From: Anopheles merus
Lineage: Eukaryota; Arthropoda; Insecta; Diptera; Culicidae
Direction: 5' to 3'
Assembly: GCF_017562075.2 (NCBI RefSeq)
Contig: NC_054083.1
Span: 27,596,058 to 27,660,057 of the forward strand
DNA: 64,000 bases
Below the pieces are notes generated by a model. That model saw only the letters and a list, made by a program, of their open reading frames with translations. It was not told the DNA's origin and did not search any database. The translations under genes and the position numbers were made by a program. This document shows positions 9,581 to 21,465 of this stretch, piece after piece. Position 1 is the first letter of the stretch, and each line of letters begins with the position of its first letter.

Positions 9581-12500
9581 CTACGTCCGCGAGGCAAAGT
9601 GTGTCCGCGAGTGCAGGTGAACGAATGATTGTAACAGGATAAGGTTGGCTAGCAGCAACCCGGCCACAAGGCTGCCACTCAGTGGCGCACCCCGCTCGGC
9701 CCCGTTGTACGTCGCGTTGCAGCACTGGGCGGCAAAGTTGATGACGCTCGGGTAGTAGTGGTTCCAGAACTTGACCGCATCGAAGCTCATCGTCGTGTGG
9801 TCGCTCATGTTGAACGACCGGTCGATGATCAGCACGCCCGGCTCGGTAACGGTGAACTTCTCCCACCGGATGTACACGCCCACCTGCGTCGGGTTGGTGA
9901 ACTTGGCAAAGTTGGCCCACAGCGTCATCACGATGTCGGCCACCCGCTTGTCCGCACTGTCCCACTGCATCTGGTCGGCGAGGGCGAGCCAGTACGGCAG
10001 GCCCCACAGGAAGATCAGCTCGAAGTTGTGCGGCACGCCGACCCACTCGGGCACGTCCTTCAGTGCGGCGGCCGTCCGCGGCTTGATGTCGAACCGGTAC
10101 ACGAACGTGTCCGCCTGCTGGCTCATGTGCATCGCCAGCTCGATCGTCGGCGCGACGTACTTGCGCTCCGTTGCAAACTCGATGTACTTCCGGCGCAGCG
10201 CGAGCGGCTCGGTCGTCGGCGGGTACGGTTTGTACTGATACTGGACCGCCTCCATCACGATGTCCATGTTGCCGCCGCACAGCGTCTCGTTGAACTCCAT
10301 CTCGGCCAGATCGCTCATGACGACGTCGCCGAGCAGCGTGTCGAACATCTCCGCGCCCAGCCCGTGCTCGAGCATGTCGCCCATCGTCAGCTCCAGCACC
10401 TCCTCCATGTCGGTGTGGCCGATCAGCAGCGGCACCCGGCGCAGCTTGCCCTGATGCACCAGCATGTTCGGGTGGTCCGGGATGAAGGGTGTGGTCGTGT
10501 TGCTCAGGCCCTGGTCGATGACCGGGCCCCAGTCGATGGGGGGCGAGTTCTCGGCCAGGATCTGCGCGTCGACCCGCCGCAAGCAATCCATCAGCTTTGT
10601 GGTCGGCCGACGGAAGCACCCGAAGGCGGTCGCCAGCTCGTCCAAAGAGGATGCATATTGCTTGGCGGTGCGGACGCTCGAGTCGAGCAGCAGACTGCCG
10701 GACATCAGGATGGCCTTGTGGAACATGTCGTCCGTCCAGTCGCCGGACGTGAGGTGCAGACCGACGCAGACTGCCCCCGTACCGTGGCCCATGATCGTGA
10801 CCGAACCCTCGTTCCCGTTGAACAGCCGGATGTTGCGCTTGATCCAGAGCAGCGCGGCCGACTGGTCCATCAGGCCGAAGTTACCCGGCGCCTCCCCGTC
10901 CATGCTGGTGAAGAACCCGAAGATGCCCAACCGGTAGGCCACCGTCACGACGATGATCTTCTGCTTGAACACCATCTGGAATGGATTTAACGTGAAGGGC
11001 GTGTCGCCGTCAAAGTCGCCGGTCGGAAAGGTAACCAGCACCGAGTACCCGTCCGTTGGCATCGTTGCTGTCCGGGAGAAGAGAGCGGGGGGAGGAGAAG
11101 ATGATAAGAATTAATTGATAATAAAATATTTCAAAATGACTCAAACATCGAGTTTCCTCTTAATATTATACACAGTATGCTATCGAGTAGTTAAACTCTT
11201 CCCAATCACATCTCGATTACGCGGCGAATACCAAAATCGTGCCTCTGTCGAAATCTAGAGGTCGACCCAATCGATGAAATCGATGAATCGATGAATTACC
11301 ATAGAAACGAATCCAGCCTGTTAAGTCCTTTTAAGGGAATCCACAAGGATAGAAGGGGCATGATAGGCTCAAGTTGAGGTGGCAGATTAACAGATGCAGG
11401 CGCGAGACTGAGAGCGATTTTCGACACTCTAGCAGTAGACCAAGACCACTAAAGCGGTCGTAGGGCCGTATTAGGCCATATCCAGTACAAACATGTAGAA
11501 CAGCCAAGATTGTAGTATCCCATTATGCCGACCCCAAAACCCTTGTGGAAGTTAGTTGAGTTCTAAATGCTACCTTTTCTCCAAAAATACCTTCATACAC
11601 TTCAGATTAATACAACTAGAACAAAGAAACTTCAAATTACATACAAGTAGCTGTGTTGAATAGTATCGACCAATCATCCTGAACACATCACAATTGGATG
11701 ACAATGCCAAAATCAAGTTCCTAGGGAGATGAGCTTGTCCACTTGACTAGATGTCGATTCTGAGTTCAGAATAGGGCCCTTCTTCTTATTAGCGTAACGA
11801 CCTAATTCTTATGCTGCTTATGCCGGTCTATACAGGCTTTCGAGACTTTTTTTGATACCACGGTCCATATGAGGCTTGAACCCATGTCGGTAAGTCGTAC
11901 GAGTTAACGACTGTGCCTGTGCCCGTTCAAGGCGGTTACAGTTGGTATGGCTTCCAGGGTTGTTATTTGTGATAAGAAATCGGTAGAAAATGAGGATGAC
12001 TAATATGTTTTCTAGATAATTGCATTACGAATTAAGAATCTACTATGAACTAAGAAGAGCCTAAAATCAACGAATCTACTAAGAAATATAATACACTAAT
12101 AAAGAACTAATAATTTGACTTCTATCCTTTAGATCGCTGGGCATAAATGATCTTATTATATTCTTCATTATAATTGATTGATGAGCTTAATTAGAATCCA
12201 ATATAAATACTGTTATGATTAATTATAGCAACAATTTGTGGTAGGTTCACAATGAATCGCGTTCTAAGCACGATTCGATTCGCTCACTTATCAATTATCG
12301 ACAGTTTGTCATCGAACGATTCGATCGTTTGATTAATCGTCGAGGTCTTCTTTGCCCATTGACAGTGTTTTGTGTCTGCAGTTGAATGCTTTCCCAAACA
12401 ACCCCCTCAAACACAAACACAACCCAAACAACTGGCGGCAAAGCCCGGTGGTGGTGGCCCTTAATTTGTTCCACTTTTCTACTTCCACTACGGGCCACGG

Positions 12501-15500
12501 GCAGAGTACGGCCACGTGATATAAATTATGTATCCTCGGTGGCGTTATACCGCGAAACAGCCACAACAACACAGCCACAAAAAAGCGACCGTGCCACCAC
12601 AACGGTGAGTTTGGTGAGTTTGCAAAATCATGCTCGCGTGTACACGAATGAAGGAGTTACACACAGAGGGGCGAGAAACTAACCTAGTGCCCGACTGGTC
12701 CGACCGCGTCCGACGCCAGTTCGTTGAACTTCGTTCCGGCGGAAATCGAACCTCCTGGTCGCGTAATTTTTAAGAAGCAAACCCGAGGGCGGCTTGCTTT
12801 CTCTGTATGCGTGTGTGTGTATAGGGGTCTTTCAGTGTTAGTGGTGTAAACGCCGATGCCAAGTAGTAGTAGTAGTAGAAGCAGTAGTGAAGGTAGCTGA
12901 CAGGTACTCTGCAAGCAGTGGACTTGGAGGATTCCGTAGGCACAGGCTCTTTATCAGCACGAGCCGATCTTGAAATATTGATGTAGGGTTCACTTTTGAC
13001 ACTACGTCTGAGTCGCCGGACGGAGGTGTATGCCAGCGAATGCTGAAGACGCGACACCATATGAAGGTACAAATTCTTTGCTTAAGAAAATCGGAGTACA
13101 TACCGCAGAGAAACTCACACAATTCCAGCTAATGAATGTAAAACTTTGACCACAAATAACGTGAAACTTTATTAAAATTCGTAGTGGTACTTTGCTGAAC
13201 AGGGTTGTAAATTTAAATCCCATTAACTACTGCGGACATACTGCAAACATCAGGAGATACTAAGAAACCAGCAGAAACCTTCTACTGACAGGTCTGGTGT
13301 GTCGCATGAACTTTGGTGCAAGAATTTGTCGTCCGTTTAAATATTTGACAGGTCCGCCGTAACCCTCTCCTTGGTGAACATCGCTCCGCGGGTTTTGGCC
13401 CCTACTTCAGGGGGACAATTTCGGGGACAATTTCCGTAACAAACCGTAATTATACGCCATACCCAACCATCCAAGCTGTTGTTGTAGCGCCCTCCTCGGT
13501 AAGTGCTACGCTAATGGGAGGGAATTTTAAATCTGAACCCCATTGCATCATCGGTGGACGTTACAGGTGTGGAATTTGGGAATTTGATGTTTGCGTGTTT
13601 CAATGGAACCCACCATGGGTAGAGTAGGAGTGTGGTGTTTGAGAAGTGTTTTACGGAGCAAAATATGGGGCAAAATGTGCGGTATGTCGCAGCCTATTGT
13701 GATACGGTTACGGCTAGAGTAATATAACATTTTATCGGCTCGATTGGTGGGATGCATGCGATTGTTGACGTGTAGAAAGGTCGCACAACGTTCTGTTATA
13801 CTAAGAGTTTTGCGGTTCTAGGCAGCGTCTAGACGCAATTTGCTAGCTCGTCTTATCGTTGTTTTGTTGTTTTTTAGTTTAATTTTCATTATATAAGCAG
13901 ACAGCAATGGACCGACGCGATGAGAATTGTCTTTCTTCCACTTCAAGTACCTAGTTCCTATTTTAGATCTCTTTTAGGTCGCGCTTCATGCACGGAGTGT
14001 AGAAACTGGTCAAACATGCTCTTACAATGATAAAAAACGCGATAGTCCCAAATGTACACGTGCCATTTGGTACGCTCATTAGGTCAACGGTGGACGTCCA
14101 AGTTACCAGCGAAATCATCTCGTACAGTAGTGTCCTACCCTCGGTACGAATCTACAATATCGCTGCCCCGTAAGGAGCTTTTCTTAGGGTCAACGGTGCT
14201 ACAAAAGGGGTAGAAACCGATCCCATTCCAATGCCCGCATGCGTTCGGTAGCGACGTTGGAGCACAATTAACTTAGTCACGCGATTAAACAACGGGACAG
14301 GAAGAACGAACAACATTAAGAACGACATACACACACACATACAACCAACACATTTGTTGGGAATTACACCAAACGATCCCACACACTCAACACGGTGAGA
14401 CAAAATTGCAAATCGCGTCTTATCGGAGATTACAATTAACTGTCATTTCATAGTCAATTAGTAGGAAGGCTCCATCGATGATTGACCCATCCGATACGGC
14501 ACGGAAATGAACAGATGGCGCTTAACTAAGCGAATGAGGTTAAGTTTGATGGATATCCTGTCACTGTCGAATGCCACTTTGCCATTTTCGCGCATGGTAG
14601 TAATTTGAATGGAACGATGATGATGGCTGATAATGATAAATTGGCGGAATAACGAAGTGTCAGTGTGGAACAGTACAAATCTAACTGGTTTATTTTAAAC
14701 AGAGCGATTTACGACTATAGAGAATGAAATCATGCTGCAATCATTGCATAGAGGGGTTAACTATGAAGTATAACAACGATTGAAAAGTTAGTAAGTACAG
14801 TCGAATTGTAATTTTTGACAGTTCATATGTCAAATCAGTACAATTTTCTCCATCAATCGTCAGATGAAAAATAACTTGAAATGTTCCCAAAAGTTTCCTA
14901 AAAAGACATAAATAACCAAATTTTCTTCACGAATTGCATTAAATAAGTAAAAACTAAAATTAAATAACTAAAATCGATCAAAAACCCGTTATTATCAAGT
15001 AAATTTTGGCTGTAAAACGTGATATTTGACATACGCGAAAATCCGAGTTACGCAAATGTCTCCGGAACGCATTATTCGTGTAACTTGGGAAAAGACTGTA
15101 ATTAGTATATGTATGTTAGTACAATTATGCAGTAACTCCAGTAACTAGTGTCCGAATAATAGAAAATTTGTTAAATTATGAACTTGTGGCTGTAGAAGAC
15201 GATTATTTATGTATGTATTCATTCATGTATTTTCTCTTTGCCACCTTCGAAAACTCTTCTGTACTGTTATACTATTATACGCTGGAGGTTATTATATACA
15301 ACAGTATAACACCAGCACTGTTCAATACGATAAACTAGCGATCGGATTGTAGTTTGATTTCCTTTATTAGTACTCCACTAAGCCAACATTAAGATCGAAT
15401 GTGTTAACATACCTAAATGTTGTATATTTATTTACCCTGGCCGCCATCGCCAAGACGCTTCTGCTAAGTGCTTTTGTTTATATATTTTCCTATCCACCTT

Positions 15501-18500
15501 CCTCGCGTTCATGTAGCATTAAGCGATGTAAACCCACCGATTTGCATATCGATTTCGGGGAAAAGACTCCCCTCTCCGTTCATACACATTCTTTGTTGTA
15601 CACACGCTTAAACCGTCGACCACAAACAAACGGGTAGGTACAGTGTTCCTTCGGGGTAATCTGTCTTTTGTAGGTAGGCAACCTGCGACGGGTTTTCCCC
15701 TTCCGGAAACTGCCATGATTCATCCGTGTGCCGAAGGACGGTACAAAACCGCTTAGAACACTCCCGAAAAACCGGTGCTAGGTGTGGAACGGGAGCTACC
15801 ACTAGCACCAACTTCGATTACGCTAGGCACATATAAATTTGAAGGTCTAATAGAATCTCATAAATGTCAGCTTGCGCCATCGTGACGACGCTTCCTCGCC
15901 GTCGAAGGTTAACGTGAAATATTGCCACCGAGCGAACAAGCCAGCAGCGAAAACAACTGCCACTTGGTGGCGATATTGTTGCGGCACTAGCCACTCCCAT
16001 GCAAGACAGCTGAAGTTGTTTTCGAAGTAATTTTATTGTGTGTATGCATATGGAACCGTTTTACGGCACGTCATATTTAAATTCTTTTCCGAACAACCTT
16101 GAAAGTGAGATGGCACCGCATTTCACACAGCACCGAACATCGGGGATTGCTTCGGAGAAAGTCAAGGATGCGTGGTTGGTGAAGCAAAACAAAACGAAAG
16201 GTTCTGTTGATTTGTGTTAGTGAAAGTCTACTGTGCACGGCACGGCCTAAGGGAGCAGAAGAGCTTAGGTTAGTGCACGTGCGCGTACGTATAACAGTAT
16301 GTGATTGATCTGATTGATTTCTTGCTAATGCTCTTTTGGCAATCCATAAACCGAACCCAATCCAAGCTCCTCTCCCCGTTTCGTTACGCTCTAAAGTTGT
16401 TCTTTCACGCACAAACAATTAGCTGAGCACTAAACATCCGCTTTCTGACAAAAGGGTACGCGCGTCCATCGGGCACACGACCCGCCCGCCAGCGTTTGGA
16501 GTTGTAAAGAAATTAAAACTTTCACCAAACCACAACCGATTACAATCAATTACACTGGTAGTGTGGAGGGGGAAACTCACGCACGATACGCTCCCAGAAC
16601 AGAGCAGACCTTTGCTGTTCACTTGGCAGCTCAATTATTGGAAACTCTCTACTTCGGCTAAGGGTTTGAGAAATCGAAGAGGTAGTACATAGAAGAGTCC
16701 TCGATAAAGATTCAATTACCGGGCGAAGCGGTGTTGAATGTGCGTGCTTTCCCACCACCTAGATGGCGTTCCGTTGTAACTTTGCGGGTCTTTGGGGTTG
16801 AAGTCAAAGTTTTCACCCCCTAGCAAGGAATCATAGCAAGCGTGGTATGACCTTCAAATCGAGCATTCGATCCAATCAGAAGGTGAGAATCCCGAAGGTT
16901 TCAGGCAGTTCGGCTCCGGATGTGTTATTTACTCTGGTATTAACACATCGGTTTTCTGGCGGGTTTTTATTTTAACACATCCCAACCAGCTTCTCGGTAA
17001 TTGCTGCCGTTCGTGTCGTAAATCAGACGATCTTATTACCATTTTTATGATCGTCTTACGGGGCGACGACAAGGCACAATGTGTCAGCAGTGGTATGAAA
17101 AAGCTGCTAAAGCTAAAAAAGGATTCAACGCTCTCTTTTTGACCTCTAAAGCGTTCTTCCTTTTTTGTACCCGGCACAAAATCACTGCAAAGAGAAATGA
17201 TTAAATGTTTGGCTTTTGTGTGTGTGTGTGCATTTTTTTAATACATAATGAATCTGCTTCATCCATCTGCAGCAACGTCTGGTGGCTGAAGGTGTTGTTA
17301 AGAGTGCTACATTCTAAGCTATGACCCACGGTGAGTTCAGGGTCAATCGGTCGGTTATATAAGCCTGCCGACAAAAATGTACATAATTAGAGGATTGTAC
17401 TGTATGTGTTAGGGAAAAAGGTTCGCTGATTGATGTAAGGATCGACTGATGCGATTACTAATGCGGCTGAGTGCGCGTGATGTACTTCTTGACCGCAACA
17501 AACAGGTTCAATGTCAAACCGAGATTCTCTTAATGAAAACGGGCATTAAGAGTTTCTTCTTACTAGCACATGCTGTTGTAGATTTAGTGATTCTGAGTAG
17601 GATGGTGTTAGCTGCTATTATGTTCATGAGAACGGTTTGAGGTACATATAATTAACATAAAAAAGAACTGTTTCAAATCAAACAAAAATGTTAAAAAAAG
17701 ATATAACGTTAAACCTAGTTGTTAGACCATAATAATAAAATTACTCAAATTACTATTAAGGAGGTCGCTATTTGCACTTCGATTGCTTACTATCATTGGG
17801 ATCGTAGCTAGTAATTGGCACGATTTATATATAGAAAAGAAATCCGACTTTTTTTTAGCGAGCGATTTAAGCGAATTTTTCAAGCATGCCAACTAGAAGG
17901 CGTTTAACTATTGAATCCCGACTATAACAACATGATTCAACTACATCAAAGTATTAGAATAAAGGCCTTTTGACCTTTTATTTGTGGGTTTTTTTTTGCT
18001 TTTTAAAGCAATAGTTTATTCAGATAAAATTCAATAAAATTCAATTCCATTATCAAACCCACAATTTATAAGAAATTAAATCGGAACTGTTAACAACAAC
18101 CAAAAATCGGGTATTAAATAACTTTCAAACGTGCACTTCGTGAGTGCCAACATTTGGGCATCTGAACCCACACAGGGGGACCCACACCAACCGCTCAATG
18201 CAATAAAGAAAAACAATTTTTCTTGCCATATGGAAATCGATTGCCTATTCCGCTATTCCTTAGCAACGCTGCTTTAATGCTCCCCGCCACCATCCTATCT
18301 TCTTGCCAGCCCCCCCTCCCCTTGATCCATTTCTACACACGTGCACAATGGAGGTGTTTGAATTTTCCACCAGGGAAAGGGGCCTACTTTTTTCGCCCTC
18401 GTAGCAGCGTGTTCGTGAAACTAGCAGGCGGTGGTTTGCATATTTTGCAAGCGGAAAGCTTACCCCATGCCGAAAGGAAAGACAGTTTTGACAGTTGAAT

Positions 18501-21465
18501 AGAATAGCGCGTAGAAGTTTTGCCTACAGTTGTTTTGTACATGTTTTCTTCTTTTTTTGTTGTTGTTTCGTCTATTCATTCAAAATGTAGGTTAGAATTG
18601 ATGTTATCATTATTTTGCTTTGTTTTTACGTCTGTATGTTGTTTGCTGCATTAGTATTTGTTTCAACTGTATTTCGAGCAGTTCATTCAATAGCGAATTG
18701 CATTTACTTCTTCACAGGGTAACACCGTGCTAGAATGATTTTCCATCGATGTGCTTTCGTGTGCCATGTGGACAAACATTGGATACCTATTGGTCCGTTA
18801 TAGTCCTAGCTTCACTACACTTTTGTGTGAGAAAATGAGCATGAAAGCAAGAAATTAGTGCGGTCTCTAATTTTCCATTTATGGTTAACCCATTTCAGGT
18901 TTACGTGTGACCTAATTTGTTTAGCGAGGAGTTTAGGTGTTCCTTGCTATAGAAATGTGCCTCTTGAAAAGCGACCGCTTGATGAGTGGGTTACCCATTG
19001 CAAAAATAATTGCCGGAATGGTCATTAGGCTTGGCATAGGTGCCATGCAGGAAAGTGATTTCCTCACTCTTCATGATTTTTATTGTATGTGTTTTGGAGC
19101 TTTCGAGGCTTATGTCATGCACGTTGGAACTAACTTTGTGGTTTGAAAAAAAAAAAAAAGATTCAAAGCTCCAACGCTGTTCCTTATTTGCAAGAAGGTA
19201 CAAACATACAACATTTCATACACTAAGCCAATCGCAATTTGAATAGATTATTCCTTATCATCGCAAATTGATGCTCGACTATCGTTTGAATTATATATAA
19301 TTATGATGATAAAGTCACCGAGGCTACGAATTAGTAAAAGTGGGCGCAAACTCGCAGCAAGATACTTATCAGTACATGCTTGTCTAGCAGGAGGAACACC
19401 CTTAAGGGCGCTCTTTGAAATGTAATGCTTCATAGGTTCAAGCAGGTCTATTTTGAGTGATGATTAGCATACTGTTGATATAGTTCTGCGATAGGTAACC
19501 ATCACCGTGTTGTCGGCAGCGCTGTTTTCCCTATTGGTTTGTTCTCCCTTTTCTGCCATTTCTTTCTGTGTTAAGGTTTTAATAAGCGTCAATAATAATT
19601 TTCACATATAAAAGCAAGATAATAATGCCACATTCTTCATTATACACATTATAACACGCATAAAAAATGAACTAAATAATAAAAAGTAAACGTGTATGAT
19701 GGAGACGCCTGGTGGTTAACTGTTTTTAAATTGAAAGTAGGTAACTATTTAACGTTAAATGTAAAACACCTTCATAAATCATTCCACAATAGGGAAAGGT
19801 AAACCTCCACTGCACTATATTTTTGATGCATTACGATTTATGGGTTCGGTGTCTAACGTTAGCTAACGCAAAGACACACACACACAAAACACATCACACA
19901 ACGATGCATGTGTTTTCCCCATTTTGTCCCAGGCTTTACTGTGGCCAGGCCGGGATGACCGGCACCACAGGAAACGTCCCCAGCAAAGCTCAAAGCGCTC
20001 CAAATATGCTTTCACTAAAAAGTGCACTCAAGAGCAATAGCATCGGGCAGCAAAACGGGCCATGCAAATGGAGGGAAAGAACTCGCTTCGCCGGCCAACG
20101 CACCGCTACAACGCAAGGGCCCTACAGCTAGCCTTAGCTAGTAGCTTTGGTTTATTTCATCCAACCGCCAACAACAGTAAAACATTGCTCTTCGCAGGAA
20201 GTCAATGGCCATAAAATCAAAATTTGACTCCGTTCAAGGAAAAAGCCACAGCGTGGCTGGCACCTTGGCTACTCGCTTTTTATTATGTTCTACCCACTCA
20301 TGCGTCTTCCTCGGACGGCGTCTTTTGTCAACGGTTTTGTGTGTTGTGTCGCGAAGGCAAAGGTGGGATTTATGATTTCCCCTTGTGCTGTGGCATGTGG
20401 TCGTTTTCCCGCTCGATTCTTTTCCTCGATGGCGAGAGCCACGTTTGGCTTGCGGAGTAGTCGGCCAACGTTCATTTTCGGCTCGTTGGAAGGTACGACG
20501 GGTTCAATGTTCAACGTAAAAGTGTGTCACTCTATCCACTGTACGCTATACCGGTTGTGGAATAGCGAAATAGTGAATCGTAGGAATGTTAAACAGTAAT
20601 AGTAGATAGATGTAATAGTAGATGAAAAGAACTAAAATATCCTCGAAAATGTAATGATTTTCGTAATCTAAGAAAAAAAGGCTTTTTTCGTAGCATCTTT
20701 TCTCGGTCTTACAAGTTGATTGCTGGTTTAAATCTCATTGGTTCTCTGATAAGTTTCCATATTTTGAGCAAATCACCAACTAATTCTGCATTAATCCCAC
20801 GATCGTCATCATTACACTAACTCTGATCTAGATTACAGGAAAAATAATACACTATGAGCGGTTTATTCACTTGACGCACGCCATTGCCATAACCAACAAC
20901 TTTCTCCATAACCATAACAAAGAAGAAAATTGTACAGAACAGAATGTTTCTAAACGCCTTGCTCGCTGGTCCTCAAAACATACCACCACAAAAACAGCTT
21001 TGCCGACCCGTTCAAACCATACTTACAGTCCGGTATGTAGATGTTCAGGAACAGACAGTCCTCGTCGTACTGCCGATCGCCACCACCATCGCCTCCACCA
21101 CCGTCGTCGCCCGACCGGATCAGCTCCATAAACAGCTGGTTGTGTCGCCGGTGGGTGTCGCGCGGCATGTGCCAACAGTGCGGCGCCGGGCTGGTCGCAT
21201 TCTTCACGCCCTCCCAGCTGGGCAGATTGTCGACTACCGGCGGCGTGAAGCGCTTCTCGTTGACCGGTGCCTGCGCGTACGGGATGCCCAGGTACGCGAC
21301 GACCCGCTGCGTCCGGAACATCTTCATGTACATGCCCATCACCGTGCCCTGGTCGGGGATGGTGACGGTCGGTGGATCGCGACCCAGCCCGCCCCGGCAC
21401 AGCAGTGCCAGCAGCAGCACAAACCGGGTGAAGGTTCGGCTCGGAACCGTCGACACCGTTACCAT
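9581..21465 (-). CDS. Cholinesterase-like adhesion-type protein, catalytically dead
   Basis: Two coding exons, 21465-21027 and 11067-9581, give 641 residues. Donor GTAAGT at 21026 and acceptor ...GGACAG at 11068 join in phase (GAC T|CA). A signal peptide covers about residues 1-28 (FVLLLALLCRGGLG). Carboxylesterase landmarks follow: YLGIPYAQAP, EDCLFLNIYIP, VAYRLGIFGFF and GNFGLMDQSAALLWIKRNI. The nucleophile elbow reads GHGTGAVC instead of GESAGG, so the serine is Gly at about residue 242. GHGTGAxC is, from memory, typical of neuroligin/gliotactin-type non-enzymatic relatives. The His block (GVPHNFELIF) is kept. The C-terminal 30 residues include a hydrophobic segment (SGSLVAGLLLANLILLQSF) and no long cytoplasmic tail, which suggests a GPI anchor or a short membrane anchor. 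A Gly/Asp-rich loop (DDGGGGDGGGDRQ) precedes the EDCLFLN motif. The likely role is cell-surface recognition rather than hydrolysis. The exact subfamily is unresolved. Confidence 0.88.
11779..11935 (-). mobile_element. Diverged tRNA-derived SINE (SINE200-like)
   Basis: Read on the minus strand it starts with GGCACAGTCGTTAACTCG (A-box-like region). It continues with CATGGGTTCAAGCC (B box GGTTCAAGC) and ends in a degenerate AATAAGAAGAAG tail. This layout and wording match, from memory, the abundant Anopheles SINE200 family. It is clearly decayed. RepeatMasker with an Anopheles library would confirm it. Confidence 0.6.
14798..15098. mobile_element. TA-flanked MITE, mariner/Tc1-type ends
   Basis: The 301-bp segment begins CAGTC and ends GACTG, with TA on both sides (14796-14797 and 15099-15100), consistent with a TA target-site duplication. 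Both ends also carry inside them a copy of ATGTCAAAT (left) and its complement (right), so the inverted repeat is interrupted rather than continuous. It has no coding capacity. The right arm (CGAGTTACGCAAATG... ATTCGTGTAACTTGGG) is the more complete arm. Confidence 0.5.

Larger units (their letters stand above)
11068..21026 (-). other. 9.96 kb intron of the cholinesterase-like gene
   Basis: Bounded by the splice sites described for the gene. It contains a SINE, a MITE and several short tracts such as (AGT)n near 12862 and (TG)n near 17218. I find no convincing coding exon on either strand. Open frames here are short and have no recognisable motif. I did not recognise a microRNA hairpin, but I cannot exclude one without a folding search. 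Confidence 0.7.

Noticed and set aside
9758..10990. 410-residue plus-strand open frame opposite the cholinesterase-like exon
   Set aside because: It lies fully antisense to a well-supported coding exon and shows no recognisable domain.
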